A DNA stretch of 64,000 bases from Aegilops tauschii subsp. strangulata (taxonomy: Eukaryota; Streptophyta; Magnoliopsida; Poales; Poaceae): contig NC_053036.3 of the NCBI RefSeq assembly GCF_002575655.3, positions 197,626,788 through 197,690,787 of the forward strand, in the 5' to 3' direction. The translations under genes and the position numbers were made by a program. A model generated the notes under the pieces. The model was not told where the DNA came from. It did not search any database and saw only the letters and a list, made by a program, of their open reading frames with translations. The first letter of the stretch is position 1. Every line of letters starts with the position of its first letter. Shown in pieces: positions 1 to 11,350 of this stretch.

Positions 1-222
1 TGTGATAATGCATGGCGTTTGCAACTCACAGCTAAATGCCGAACAATCTAAACCATACTATACATCAAACAATCTCACATTTTGTTTGAATTTGTGATAA
101 TGTGTGGCGTTTGCAGCTTACAACTAAATATCGAACAATATAAACAATACTATATATCGAACATTCTCACATATTATTTGAATTTGTGGTAATGTGTGGT
201 GTTTGCAACTCACATCTAAATA
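1..222. repeat. 92-bp tandem repeat, about 2.4 copies
   Basis: Units beginning TGTGATAATG/TGTGGTAATG start at 1, 93 and 185, giving a 92-bp period. Units share the TGGCGTTTGCA core and the CTCACATnTT-TTTGAA end. No coding potential is visible. The array probably continues left of the window and may be the internal minisatellite of a retroelement. Confidence 0.8.
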
Positions 223-244
223 CTTGTAGGCGTAGGGGGCGGGG

Positions 245-2480
245 TGTAACGCCCCGAGTCCGACGCTTCAGAAGACTTCCTTATTTTTCGTGATCGCCGT
301 GTGTTTCTTTTGTGCTTGCTCTTTATTTTTCATTGCATCATGTCATCATGCCATCTTGTCATTACTTTTTAAAACTCAACCAAGTAAATTGCATGGATCT
401 TCGATCCATTTAAATCGAGGGAAATGCACATGGTGATTTCTCTTTATAACATATATCCTCCCAATATTATTAGGGAGCTATATTAAAATATTCCATTAGT
501 TGGAGTTCACCATAACACACTTGCAAATATCCCAATGCCTTTGTTATCTTAATTCTTGGTCTCCAACCTCGCATTATATTTTTTCATCTTATTCCGGAGC
601 TCCACCAAAAATCCGAACATTTTTGGACCTTCCCAACCCTCACTTCCTTCAAATCATTTGAATTAAATTCAAATGCATTTGAATTTATATCGTCCAATCA
701 GGCCACTTCTATTTTTCCTGGATCAAGCGCATTTTTGTGAGTCCGGGAAAATTGTCCGCATGCGCAAATTCTTTCTCTAACCCTCTCTTTCTTTTCCTTT
801 TCTCTATTTCTTTTCTGCCAAAGAAATAAGGGAGAGAGAGAGAGAGAGAACCCCAGCCGGCCACTTGGGCCTCCTGTAGCCGCAGCTCTAAGGCCCAGCC
901 CCGCTGCTAACCCTAACCCTTGCCCGATCCATTTCCCCTCTCCCCTCGTTCGATCTCTCCCTCCAGCACCACCAGAGAGAGAGAACGGCAGTGCCTCGCC
1001 CGATCCCCATCTCCCTCCGTCGAGCGCTGCGCCTCCTGCCTCTCCGTGACCCCCGCTGCAGCTCCCTCTCCAGCTCGTCGTCGACCCGCCGTTCGCCTCC
1101 TTCCTCGCGCCTCCCTCTCCTGCACCGCATCGCTGGGTCGCCGCCGCCTCCCCGCCTCTGCCTCTGGCTGCCGCCAGCGAGCAGCTCCGCCGGAGCCATG
1201 CCCCGTCGCCACTCCGGCCGGCGAGTCCAGGCCGCGCAGCTCGCCCCGCCTCGTTCCCGGAGGGAACCAATGCTCCCGCGCCTCTTCCTCATCCCACTTC
1301 GAGCTCTGCCATCACCGCGTCCTCCCTCTGCCTCCTCGCCATGGCCCTCGCAAGCTTCCTCTCGCGCCGCCTCTCCTCCTGCTTCTCCTCGTCGCCACCA
1401 ACCGCTGCTCCGCCTCCCCTCTGCTCCCTCCGTCCCGGCCGTCGTCGACCTCGTCTCGGCCTCGCCCGTCGCCTCTGCTGTCCTCCTCGGCGTCCTGCTC
1501 GTCCTCGCGTGTGACATGGACGTGCGCTGCCACTGGCATCTGCTGTGCGCGTCCCGTTTCTCTCGTCTCCGGCCCTGTCCGTTGGAGCCATGCCTCTTGG
1601 TGCCCGCAGCCACGTCGCCGGTGTTCCTCCTCAACGCTGCCGCCTCGAACCTCCTCCGTGCGCCAAGTCCCGCCACGGCCATCACCTCCCCGACGCCCTT
1701 GCTGCTGCTGCTAGACCACCTCAGTGCCACCAGGGAGTGCCATGGCCTCCACCGAGACCCTTGGAATCGGCAAGACCACACGGACGCTCGAACGACTACA
1801 CACCGAAACGTCAAGTACCTCGTCAATACGTGTATGACTACCGTCGCCGCGAAGACCGCAAGTTCAACTACTTCCACAACGCGTCGTGTACGACTACCAT
1901 CGCTTGGGTTCGACAAGACGTCGAGTACCACTACGTTGGCCAAGTACACCTTCGTCAAGACCGATGCCCGAACGAGCACCGTTTGCATGGATTGCGTCAA
2001 GTACCTCTACCGACGACCCCGAACATCTACGGAGTTTGCACGATTGCGAGATGTGAACCACTACTTCTAATACTGTCACTGTGTACAACTACTTCCTCTA
2101 CGAACTTGATCCGTTCCAAAATGCACGTTTCGAAGGTATAACCGCCGAGACGACGCCCGTGAACGTATAATTGTGATGTATGAGTTGCTCATGTTCAAAC
2201 CGTGTCCCAATTGTCGCTTGCGCGTTCCTTGTTTCCATGTCGCCGTACCCGCGCCTTGTTAGCCCGAAATATTTAAGATATATCTTTGTCTCGTTGTGCT
2301 CCGACAACTCCCTCCATCTCAACCCGCGCCTTTCTATTCCGAAATTACAACGCGCGCGAAAACTCCCACCTCCTGTGAAATCCCGACACGCAAAATGCCC
2401 GTGGTACCCCTGAACAGAAAGAACCGCCTCAAATCGGTGGGGGTACTTTCGTAACTTACCCCACATTTCGGACAAGCGCG
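245..2480 (+). mobile_element. LTR-like block with GC-rich middle, unclassified
   Basis: The block opens with TGTAACGCCCCGAGTCCGAC, which resembles the start of several Triticeae LTRs. An AT-rich part (250-690), a very GC-rich part (850-1740) and a part rich in ACTAC/CGTCAAG words (1740-2100) follow. Long ORFs exist on both strands at 698-2141, but they overlap each other and are rich in Pro, Arg and Ser, as expected of GC-rich non-coding DNA. I see no matching LTR end and no target duplication, so both the element type and the right border (near 2480) are inferred. Confidence 0.35.
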
Positions 2481-2498
2481 TCTCTAAGCCATGGTTCC

Positions 2499-2870
2499 CC
2501 ACTGCCATCCCATCCGCCCACCCATTCGTACACCGAGGCCGCGAAAACCCGCGACGAAACCCCACACCCTGCTCCGTCCGCCACCCAGCCGGAGCCTCTT
2601 CCCCGACGACGTCGTCCACAGCAATACCTCGACGTCCCTCATCCACCGTACCGGATGAGGATCCATCGTCGATCTCATCGTCCCGCCGGTTCAGCCACCC
2701 CGTCCTCCACCTCCAAGGAGCTGCCCCGATGTTCCCCTCGTCTTTCGCGCCACCTCCATTCCCACACCACCGTCTTCACCTGCACCACCGGAAGAGCATC
2801 ATCATCACCGTTTCCTCGGATGAAGCTGCGGCCTAATCGGCGCCACCAAAGAGGTTGTACACTAATCGCC
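2499..2870 (+). pseudogene. Exon-like segment of the CACTA-borne gene, broken
   Basis: This Pro/Ser/Arg-rich coding-like stretch ends at 2849-2862 in codons for PKRLYT. The same word recurs in the copy at 4047-4064 (SPKRLYT). In the frame that gives PKRLYT there is an in-frame TAA a few codons upstream, so this copy cannot be translated as it stands. The similarity between the two places is seen directly. That both derive from one exon of a TNPA-like gene is inference. Confidence 0.35.
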
Positions 2871-2989
2871 GCATTTTCTTCTTGATTCGATCTCACGGTG
2901 CTGCCGGCGCTCGGTCCCGAGCTGACACGGCGCGGCTCCATCCACGGCGGCGTCGCCGGCCACTTCCTCCACGGCGTCGCTCCCTCAGC

Positions 2990-3140
2990 GGCGACGTACA
3001 CATCAGTAGGAGCTGCTGCTGCTTTAGCTCTCGCTCGCGCTGCTGCTCTGCTCTTGCTCTCGGTCCCCTGCCTGGTCTACTCTTGCTATTGCTCTTGCTC
3101 GCGCTGCTGCTCTCGGTCTTGCTCTTGATTGCGATGCTGC
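2990..3140. repeat. Low-complexity GCTGCT/CTCTTGCTC tract
   Basis: Irregular repetition of GCTGCTGCT and GCTCTTGCTC words makes Leu-rich ORFs in more than one frame. This is slippage-prone simple sequence, not a protein. Confidence 0.6.
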
Positions 3141-3149
3141 TCCGATTTA

Positions 3150-3606
3150 GCTACACTTCAGTCGACTGAATCGACTTTTGGGTCAGTTGATTTTCAGGGA
3201 TGGGGGGGGCTCGCCGGGGTGAAGGAAGAACCAGCCGTAGTGGGGGGGGGGCTCGCCGGAGAGGTACCCCACTATCTATCTTAGGGTTCAGGATGGGGGC
3301 AGTGGTCGCCGGCGGTGGCGGGGCGTTGGCGGGGTGGTGGCGTGGGGATCGCCGGAGAAAAAGCTCGGCACGGGGGGCCTAGAGGGATGGCCGGGGCGGC
3401 GGCGGACCGGCGGTGGGGAGTGTTTTCGGGGCGGGCGGGGCGGCGCACCGCCGGCCGCGGGCGGCGGGGGGCTACTGTTTGGCCGGTGGTGGCTGGCGGC
3501 TCAGGGGGGTGGAGGTTGAAGATGAACCGCATGCCCTTGATTTTATATCCAACGGCTGCAAAATCGACTGACCAGAGATGAAAAAGTCAGTCGACCGACA
3601 TGTAGC
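3150..3606. repeat. Inverted-repeat element with GC-rich core (MITE or MULE-like)
   Basis: The ends are inverted copies of each other. The left arm begins GCTACACTTCAGTCGACTGA (3150-3169) and contains GGTCAGTTGATTTT. The right arm, read on the minus strand from 3606, begins GCTACATGTCGGTCGACTGA and contains GGTCAGTCGATTTT. The arms are about 50 bp. Between them lies a G-rich core (3199-3530) with GGGGGGGCTCGCCGG twice. I found no clear target duplication, so the exact ends and the superfamily are open. Confidence 0.5.
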
Positions 3607-3621
3607 CTCACCTTGCTAGTG

Positions 3622-3742
3622 CGTTCAGTTTCGACAGCAAAATTCAGTTTCGACAGCAAAATTCAGTTTCAACAATTAAGTTCAGTTTCGACAGTTAAGT
3701 TCAGTTTCGACAGTTAAGTTCAGTTTCGACAGTTAAGTTCAG
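3622..3742. repeat. 19-bp minisatellite, about 6 copies
   Basis: Repeats of GTTCAGTTTCGACAGTTAA and close variants (CAGCAAAA in the first two units, CAACAATTAA in one). It lies just right of the inverted-repeat element. Confidence 0.85.
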
Positions 3743-3867
3743 AGATGAGCGGCTGATGTATTTTACATCTAGCACTTTGTGGTTATGTATTTTACGTCAT
3801 GTATTGGAGATGCTATTAGAATTCCACTCAGGATAACGTTGTTCGTTGTCTCTCTTGTCCTGCTTCA

Positions 3868-4062
3868 GCCTCGGCGTCGTACAACTCACCGGAGCTGCTC
3901 CAACGACGAAACCCTCCATTACAGCGGAGCAGTACCTCGGGCTCCATCTCCAGACGCGTAAGATCTTCTTCCCCTCCTCCGACAGCAAAGTCAGCCGGAG
4001 CATCCTCACCGGCCAACCCAATCACGTTGAGATCGACATGGCTTCGCCAAAGAGGTTGTACA
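3868..4062 (+). other. Duplicated exon-like segment, copy A
   Basis: Holds GAGCTGCTCCAACGACG, then AGATCTTCTTCCCC, then codons for PKRLYT at the end. The first two landmarks recur in the same order at 4494-4659 (copy B), about 640 bp away. Together with the broken copy near 2499-2870, this shows that an exon of the CACTA-borne gene was multiplied with its flanking intron. A real splice pattern cannot be proven by reading. Confidence 0.45.
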
Positions 4063-4493
4063 CTTGTTGCATCTCTTTTTTACTCTACATGTTATATATA
4101 TTGTCCACTGAGCACACATATTTGTTCCTTTAGTGTCTCCTTGAAAGAAAAAATGTAGGAATTTTAATTTTCACTTGTCCTCCTTTTCAAATTCCTATTC
4201 ATGAAGCACAAGACTAAGAGATAATAGCATAATAGCATTATAACCGTACATTTTCTTGTGGTTTGACTTAATCTCACCATGCTTCTTTGCATCCTGTGAT
4301 CTTCCAATTGTTGTGAATCAAACACACAGATTGGCAGAAATCCTGTGTTTTTAAATTCTCTGTTTTGCACGTGCATTCCTATCCTATTCCTGTCTATTTC
4401 CTATCCCTGCGTTGTTGGAATCCTCCAATTCAAACGAGCCCTTACAGAATTACTTCTCTTACAGATAGTTGTCAAAGAAAACCTTGCGTGGTT

Positions 4494-4659
4494 TGTCCCG
4501 CTCCTGCTGCACCGTCGTCCACCCCAGCTCAGCTGCTCCAACGACAGAAGGGTCCAGCACAGCAGGGATCCGGCCTCCAGACTGTCTTTCGCCGCCTCAG
4601 ATCTTCTTCCCCGCCGCTGGCAGCCATGAAAACTGCATTACCATCATCAACCGAGCAGA
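4494..4659 (+). other. Duplicated exon-like segment, copy B (left half)
   Basis: Shares CAGCTGCTCCAACGACAGA and AGATCTTCTTCCCC with copy A. Its reading frame runs into the solo LTR at 4660. After that LTR and one copy of GCAGA are skipped, the frame continues open from 8884 into basic codons (TRVRKRGRT) before a stop near 8968. Confidence 0.45.
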
Positions 4660-5244
4660 TGTCACGACCGGTTTTTCAATAAAATAATTATTGAGAGACC
4701 AATCCCTTTTACGGACCAGCGAGGAAGAATTCCTTCTCACTGGTAGACAATATCTTGGTCACAGAAGAAAAAATACCAGGAGTACTAAATATAATACAAG
4801 GTTGAGCAGAGACTGCCCAACAATTTATTACATGCATGCCGATAAAACAAGACGGCGGGTAGGGTGGCAAACTACTAACTCACGATGATAACGGTGGTGG
4901 AAATATCACCGTGAAGCGAGTGATATGATTCCGGAAGACTACAGCTCATCGAGCGTCGGAGTGAGGCTCGAGAAGACTTATTGTGGGTGGCGGAAGCGTA
5001 TACAATACAAGTGACCAAAATCTGGGATCGCGCAGGACTGACTGGGACTCCTCTAGGCGTCGGACGCGCTATCAAACTCTTCATCCAAGAGATCGCCTTC
5101 GTCAACATCTGGCCAAATCAACAAGCCAGGTGAGTACTATGAAAGTACTCGCAAGACAGTTCGGACATAAGGTATAACAAATGTAAACATGAAGCACATG
5201 AACAAGTTAACCAGTGCGATCAGACATAGAGATAATAAATACTG

Positions 5245-5530
5245 GGTGCCAAGCGAGGGTCTGAATGACGCCTCGAGCGGAAACTGCAGAATAGTAATAC
5301 TGGTGCCAAACGAGTGTCTGAAAGACTCCTCGAGCGGAAAATGCGGAATAATAATACAGGTGCCAAACGAGTGTCTGAAAGACTCCTCGAGCGGAAAATG
5401 CGGAATAATAATACAGGTGCCAAACGAGTGTCTGAAAGACTCCTCGAGCGGAAAATGCAGAATAATAATACAGGTGCCAAACGAGTGTCTGAAAGACTCC
5501 TCGAGCGGAAAATGCGGAATAATAATGCCA
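5245..5530. repeat. 57-bp minisatellite, 5 copies
   Basis: Units starting GGTGCCAAACGAG lie at 5245, 5302, 5359, 5416 and 5473, exactly 57 bp apart. As 57 is 19 codons, the array stays open in several frames on both strands and makes repetitive ORFs (5189-5644 and overlaps). I read these as products of the period, not genes. Confidence 0.9.
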
Positions 5531-5705
5531 CAGTCGGGCGTCGAGGCGACACCACATAAAGGGCTTATAACAGAAAATAAAGACAGTGCATGCCACAGTC
5601 GGACGTCTGAGCGACATCACATAAAGGTCTTATATTTAAAGTAAGAAACAAGAACACGCCACAGTCGGACGTCTGCGCGACGTCACATAAAGGGCTTATA
5701 TCACA
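5527..5705. repeat. About 65-bp repeat, 3 diverged copies
   Basis: GCCACAGTCGG-CGTC starts at 5527, 5592 and 5658, each time followed by a CACATAAAGGGCTTATA-like end. It follows directly on the 57-bp array inside the same solo LTR. Confidence 0.75.
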
Positions 5706-6302
5706 GCTCAATAATACAATAGTTCGGGAACATAAATTATCACAAGCATGAGATAATTATAAGGTTAGTCCATCCACAGGAATAACAATAAAACTGGATT
5801 TACCACTTGAGCTTGTTCACCGGGGATAAGTTTTTCACATGGATAGATATGGATATAATGTTTACACTACTTGATCATGGATACGATGATTTGGAAAGAA
5901 TTGACTCTGCAGAGTTTGTACTTAACCACAGCCAACGGATTTCAGTAGTCACGGGGACTAGTTCCGTCTACGGTGTTTTGGAAGAAACACGTCTAACCAG
6001 TACACACCCAATTCAACCATCCGAAGCCAGGGATCACCCTCGGCAACATTCAAGAAAAACTTTGAGACGGGGAGGCTACAACCTCGCGTAGCATGGGATC
6101 AAATTTCTATACGCGCGCTCTAAGGGGGTGCCCCCCCTCTCGGTGCCAACCGGAAACACCCATGCCCCCTGACCGGATGACTGGCTTTAATCCTGGGCCA
6201 AGGTACCATCATCCCGGCCTCTCTGTTTGGTGTGTACACGGAAAGAGGTTACCAACTTACTAAACCGCATCCTGGCAATGAGACATGTGGTAGCACGGAA
6301 AG

Positions 6303-6616
6303 GGGAAAGAACGGTAACGTGGCTCCAACCACGTTAACGTCGGAGGAAGTCGGATGACGCAAGGCTGGTATGCTACAACAGTACCACCTTGCTGCCCTTC
6401 ATGTCACCACATGATTTGGCCATCTCTCATCAGAGATCATCGCAACTTTGGAACATGCGGGAAAAGAACGATAGCGTGGCTCCAACCACGTTAACGTCGG
6501 AGAAAGTCGGATGACGCAAGGCTGGTATGCTACAACAGTACCACCTTGCTGCCCTTCATGTCACCACATGATTAGGCCATCTCTCATCAGAGATCATCGC
6601 GACTTTGGAACAACCG
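6303..6616. repeat. 157-bp tandem duplication
   Basis: Two near-identical units run from GTGGCTCCAACCACGTTAACG to CATCAGAGATCATCGC. The GGCTCC landmark lies at 6321 and 6478. Few differences are seen (for example TTTGGCC/TTAGGCC), so the duplication is younger than most of the window. Confidence 0.85.
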
Positions 6617-7099
6617 GGTCGTTGCCTTACAAGCAACGAGGTATTTACCGACACTCATATGCCACGCACAAACTCTCACGTGAACATGTAAAACACCTGT
6701 CATATCAAATGTTCAAAACATGCTTGCCTGGTTCGGAGAAGTCGGAGTCTAGCTCGGCGAAGTTCGCGGCTCCGTCACCTCTCCCGGAACCTACGGCAAT
6801 CACGAAACGGGCACTAACGTGAAAACCAACACATGCACAGAAACTTTTCCAAATATTTTTCAAATAAATCCCATAAAAAACTAGACAAAATTTGAAGATT
6901 GTCAGAAAAAGAATCACTCAAAAATACCTTTTTATTAAAGAGTTATAAAGGTTTCTGTCTAGGGACTTATCTGTAATGAAACAGAAAAGTTCCAGGGTTT
7001 TAACTGAGAAAACAGAAAACGCTTCGGTTGGGAATGCGCAAGCGCAAAGGAGAAAACGTATTTCCCCGAAGGCGCCAACAGAAAACGGTTCGGAGGAGA

Positions 7100-8100
7100 A
7101 TAGAATAGAGGCTGACAGGCGGGGTCCACCTGTCAGGTTTAAAAAGCTCGCCGGCGCCCGAAGACTGCGGTGGACGCCGGCGTCGAACCACGGCGAGTTA
7201 GGAGAAACGGAGGGTACCAAGAGCTTCAGTGTCTTCTTCCGCGTCGGTGGGTGGTGGACTCGTCCAACGGGGAGCACCACGTCGACGGCGACACTATCTC
7301 CGGCGGACGGCGGCTCGGGTGAGGATGGGGGACTCCGGTGGAGGGCTGCAAACTACGAATTGAGGCGCGGGTCAGAACGAGGGATGCAAGGTGAAGCTAC
7401 TGGCAAGAGAATGGAGGCGGAGGAGCGCACACGGGGGCGAATCGGGCTGGATCCCGTGGCGGGTCGCGGCGGCCGGAGTCGAGGAAGGAGACCTCCTCGG
7501 GGCTCTACCAGTGGCTAGGCTTGCTCTAGGGGGAGTGCAGGGATGGTGGGTGCTCGAGTTGAAGCTCGGGGCCTCTATTTATAGGCAGATGGACGGGGTG
7601 GCCGTGAACGGAGAATCTCCGGCGAGCGATTACGGCGGAGCAGTGGATTGGCAGGAGGTTTGAGTGGCCAGGCAGCATCAGTGGAGGTTACTGGAGTCGT
7701 TTCACAGCTAAACGGGGTCGGTCTTGGCGTAATGGCGTCGGTCCACGGTGAGGTGACCGCACGGGCTCAACGGCGGCAGAGAGCGCACTCCGCGCCCTGC
7801 GGTTCACGACAAGAGCGGCAGCACGTTCGGGGGAGTGGAAGGCCACGCGGCAAGCTCCGGTGGTTTGGGCGGCGCTGGGTGGCGTCGTCGGCGCCGTGTC
7901 TCCCGCTGGCGTCCGCAAAGCCGCCGCCGGCGTCGGTCACGGGGTGGCGCACCTTCTGCTGCTCGTCGCCGACGCCCGCATGGCGCCAGGCGTTCGTGCG
8001 GTGCAGGAACAAGAGGGCGGGGACGAGGAGCAAGGCGACGCAGTGGTACTGGCGAGATCGACGCCCTTCTCTGAAGAAAACGACAGCAAGCCACTGACTG
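7100..8100. other. GC-rich part of the solo LTR, no gene
   Basis: A sharp rise in G+C with overlapping ORFs on both strands (for example 6976-7518, 7648-8097 and 7767-8211). The peptides are Arg/Gly/Ala-rich with no domain I recognise. A promoter/leader region of a minus-strand LTR would look like this. Confidence 0.5.
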
Positions 8101-8883
8101 AATCTCTGAATTTTTCTGAACTTGATACAGACAGTGCACTGCAGGTGTTCGACAGGAGAATTTTGCAATGAGATAAATTTTTCTGGAGCTGTAACTTGGT
8201 GAGGTGACCACTCAATGCACCCAGAGGCTGCCTGATTTTACTTGGAATTTTTGGAGAAGGTTTTGAATGAATTTCACCAAATTTGACAAATCTGGTCCAA
8301 ACTTGCAGCAGGTGTAGTTTGAAAATTTTGAACTGAAGACCAGTGGATCTTCATGGTTCTTGGTTGAGGGTTCAAAGGACTAGGGAGGAGAGTTGGTTTG
8401 GTGGCAAAAATCAAAACAGAAAATGGAGTTCGTTTGTAAATCTCCAAGTGCTAGAAGAGAAGGCAGAAATTTGTTTGAATAAGATTTAAATGGAAATAAA
8501 TACATGGGGAGGTTCAACTTGCTGGATTTGATGCAAATCATGATCCAAAGGTGAGGAAAGGGTTAGGAGAGGGGATTTGCACTAAGGCCATGGCAAGAAG
8601 GAATTGTTGAAAGTGGCAAAGGATTTTCCAAAAGCCATAGTGCAAATTTCAAGGAGATTTTCAAAAGTCATTTCCCAAGTGAAAATATTTTGTCTTGAGT
8701 CCAAGTGAAAAGCAAGAACCTCCAAGACCAAAGACAGATCTTGGTTGAATCCAAATAAAACTTTTGCCATAAAGAAAAATATTTGAGAGTGAGAGTTCTC
8801 TTGAAGAAAAATTTAAATCACTCCCCTCAAGTCAAATAAAATCATTTGAAAAATCCAAATAAAAACTTGGGTGTCACAGCAGA

Positions 8884-8970
8884 TGACCTCGAGGACTACA
8901 CGGGTCCGCAAGAGAGGTCGCACTCTTTCGTGTCTGCTTACGTTATGCATCGCTTAATATTACATGCTAC
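8884..8970 (+). other. Exon-like segment, copy B (right half)
   Basis: Continues copy B after the solo LTR. The frame gives a short basic stretch (TRVRKRGRT) and then a stop. From 8970 to 9440 I see only non-coding sequence, with a short direct repeat GAAGCCATTATCTG. Confidence 0.35.
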
Positions 8971-9452
8971 TTTATCGTCCTATTCACCGATTAGACTCTG
9001 AGTCAGCTCCAAACTAATGGTCAAACTTGAGTTTGAAATGGTTGTGGGGTACATATCGGGGCCTCTATCAATCTATCTACTATTTGGTTAATCTTCGGTG
9101 TCTACTATGAGTTTCATGTTGGGTGGGAAACAAACAGTAAAGAAGCCATTATCTGTATTTTTTAACTGAAGCCATTATCTGCCTGCTATTATTGGTTTTG
9201 GGTCTATCCACAGGTTGCTACCATCACTCTGGATTTCTGCATGCACTCCTTACATAATCTCACTATGTTTTATTCCTATGCATGACAGTTATTGTAAACA
9301 ATGGAACTGAACATGTAGAGCAAAAGAGACTAGCCTTGCGTGGCAATAAAATTTCATGCAGACAGCCTCATTCCACTAGCCCTAAAAGCATTCTAAATAT
9401 ATAAAAGAGGGGGAATGGATTCTACAAGAAAAGGCGGGCAAAGGTAGTATCC

Positions 9453-11350
9453 ATGGTAGGCGCAAAGGCAACGCCCCCTCCACGCATTTCGGATTGTAAT
9501 CGAGAGGAAGATATCTGTTCTGAGGGGGATTCAGAAGGAGAAGACAACTCCTATTTACCCCCTGAGGTCTTCGCTCTAACTTGGCATGCTGATGTTGGTT
9601 ATATCATGCATATGGTGTCTTGCATTGCTTACTTTATACATCAAATATGTCATCTGCTTAGTTTAGACATCCTTTGTGCGAATGCCATCTGTTTAGTTTA
9701 TTCATCGTTTATGTGAATTATGCAACGCCATCTTGTTTAGCCAGGCATCATATATGTGAATTTTGCAATGCCATCCTGCTTAGCCAGTCATCTTATATGT
9801 AAATTATATCAGGCCACCTTTTTTTCGTTACATATTACATTTGTCAACAATGTTAGTACATTCAACTGCTCTTCGTGTGCATCAGCCATTTGACACGGTG
9901 ATGGCAAATTCTGGAGTGAAAACAAGGTCTTCAGAGCAGACTATGCTATCTGACGAAGCGCATATCTCGCTGGTTACGGATAGCTCCTCAGAGGAGGATT
10001 CAGAGACAGATGACCAGTCCTATTCCCCCCCCCCCCCGAGGTGTATGCTCTAACTTGGCAGGGTTATGTTGCTCATATCGTGCGTATGGTGTCTCGCATT
10101 GCTATGTCATTTGATTAGTTTAGACATGCTTTGTGTGAATGCCACCTGTTCAGTGTCTAATTACCATATATGTGAATTATGCATTGCCATCTTGTTGCAA
10201 GACATTATATATGTGAATTATACAATGCTATCTTGTTGCAAAGGCATTATATATGTGAATTATGCAATGCCATGCTGTTTAGCCAATCATCATGTATGTG
10301 AATTATATCATGCTATCATTTTTTTGTATTACGTGTTCCATTTGTCGACAACGTTTGTATATTCAACTACTCTTCCTGTGCATCAGCCATTTGAAGCGGT
10401 GATGGAAGTATCTGGAGTGAAAACAAGGTATTCAGAGCAGACAATGCTACCTGCTGAAGCAGACATCTTGCTGGTTACAGAGAGCTCCTCAGAGGAGGAT
10501 TCAGAGACTGATGACCAGTCCTATTTCCCCCCTGAGGTCTATGCTCAAACTTGGCAGGGTTATATTACCCATGTCATGCATGTTGTCTTGCATTGCTTAG
10601 TTTTTACATCATATATGGATTGTCATCTGCTTACTTGCTTACTATATAAATCATATATTTGAATTATATCATGCCATCATGTTTACATAGTACATACACA
10701 TCATCTATCTGAATTATGGCATGGCAACCCTTTTAATAAAGACATCATATAGTTATATCATCTCATCCTGTTTAGTGTTTACAGTCATCATATTTTGAAT
10801 TATGGCATTCTATCCGTGAATGTAAGTGAATTATGGCATGCCAACCTATTTAATAAACACATTATATAGTTATGTCATGTCATCCTGTTTACATAGTCTC
10901 ATATTTTGAACTATGTCTTTCCATCTTTTTTAATTAGCCATCATAATGTGAAATTGTGTCATGCTATCCTGTTTAGTTAGCCATCATATATGTGAAATTG
11001 TGTCATGCTATCCTGTTTGGTTAGACAACATAAATATGAATTATTTCATGCCCTCTTTTATTCCCCACTATCCATTGCACCTGTCTATCATACAATGTCT
11101 ATACTTTCAATTACTTTTCTTGTTTATCAGCCATTTGAATTGCAGAGCGTGATGGCAGTATCTAAGGGAGTAACAACACGGTCTTCAGAAAAGATAGTGC
11201 TACCAGTTGATGCAGATAGGACCACGGTTGTACTTGCCCAAGGACCAGATCCACCACACATAACCCAGACTCTCGCAGATTATACCCCTACCCAGTTGGA
11301 CAGAGAACCAGCTACACCCTTCTAACCCCAACCCCGGCAGATAGTAACCC
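9453..11350 (+). repeat. Reiterated acidic exons of the CACTA-borne gene, 4 copies
   Basis: Four diverged coding-like segments, at about 9453-9590, 9880-10055, 10383-10555 and 11128-11330. The second and third are closest: both hold HQPF at the start, then SGVKTR-SEQTML, then SSSEEDSETDDQSY. The first keeps EGDSEGEDNSYLPPEVFALTW. The fourth keeps QPFE and TTRSSEK. The peptides are acidic and Ser-rich and look like a low-complexity regulatory or DNA-binding accessory protein, not a transposase core. A C-run at about 10027-10037 probably damages the second copy. They lie upstream of the TNPA-like last exon and on the same strand. Confidence 0.5.
9700..11060. repeat. Intronic repeats around the reiterated exons
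   Basis: Between the exons, variants of CATATATGTGAATTATG followed by CCATC(C/T)TGTTTAG recur at roughly 45-60-bp spacing (for example 9720-9820, 10150-10320 and 10670-11050). They are co-duplicated with the exons, so the unit of duplication was exon plus intron. Confidence 0.7.

Larger units (their letters stand above)
4660..8878 (-). mobile_element. 4.2-kb solo LTR (LARD-like), TSD GCAGA
   Basis: Bounded by TG at 4660 and CA at 8878, and flanked by a perfect 5-bp duplication GCAGA (4655-4659 and 8879-8883). On the minus strand it starts TGTGACACCCAAGTTTTTAT, a start I associate with long Triticeae LTRs, so the LTR probably reads right to left. No gag or pol motif is present, and I see no second copy of its ends inside. 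A single very long LTR left by recombination of a LARD (Sukkula-like) fits best. A complete small element of unknown type is the alternative. Confidence 0.6.

Noticed and set aside
907..918. CTAACCCTAACCCT, telomere-like
   Set aside because: Only two units, and the plant telomere unit is CCCTAAA.
698..2141. Long overlapping ORFs on both strands (up to 370 codons)
   Set aside because: They occur in several frames at once in very GC-rich sequence, have Pro/Arg/Ser-rich composition and no recognisable domain, and lie in an LTR-like block.
3200..3581. ORFs rich in Gly and Arg in the core of the inverted-repeat element
   Set aside because: They are products of G-runs, open in three frames at once.
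5245..5530. Possible CRISPR-like array
   Set aside because: The units are contiguous tandem repeats without unique spacers, and the genome is a plant.
5189..5644. 151-codon ORF with 19-residue repeats
   Set aside because: The 57-bp period keeps several frames open on both strands. There is no start context or other coding sign, and it lies in a solo LTR.
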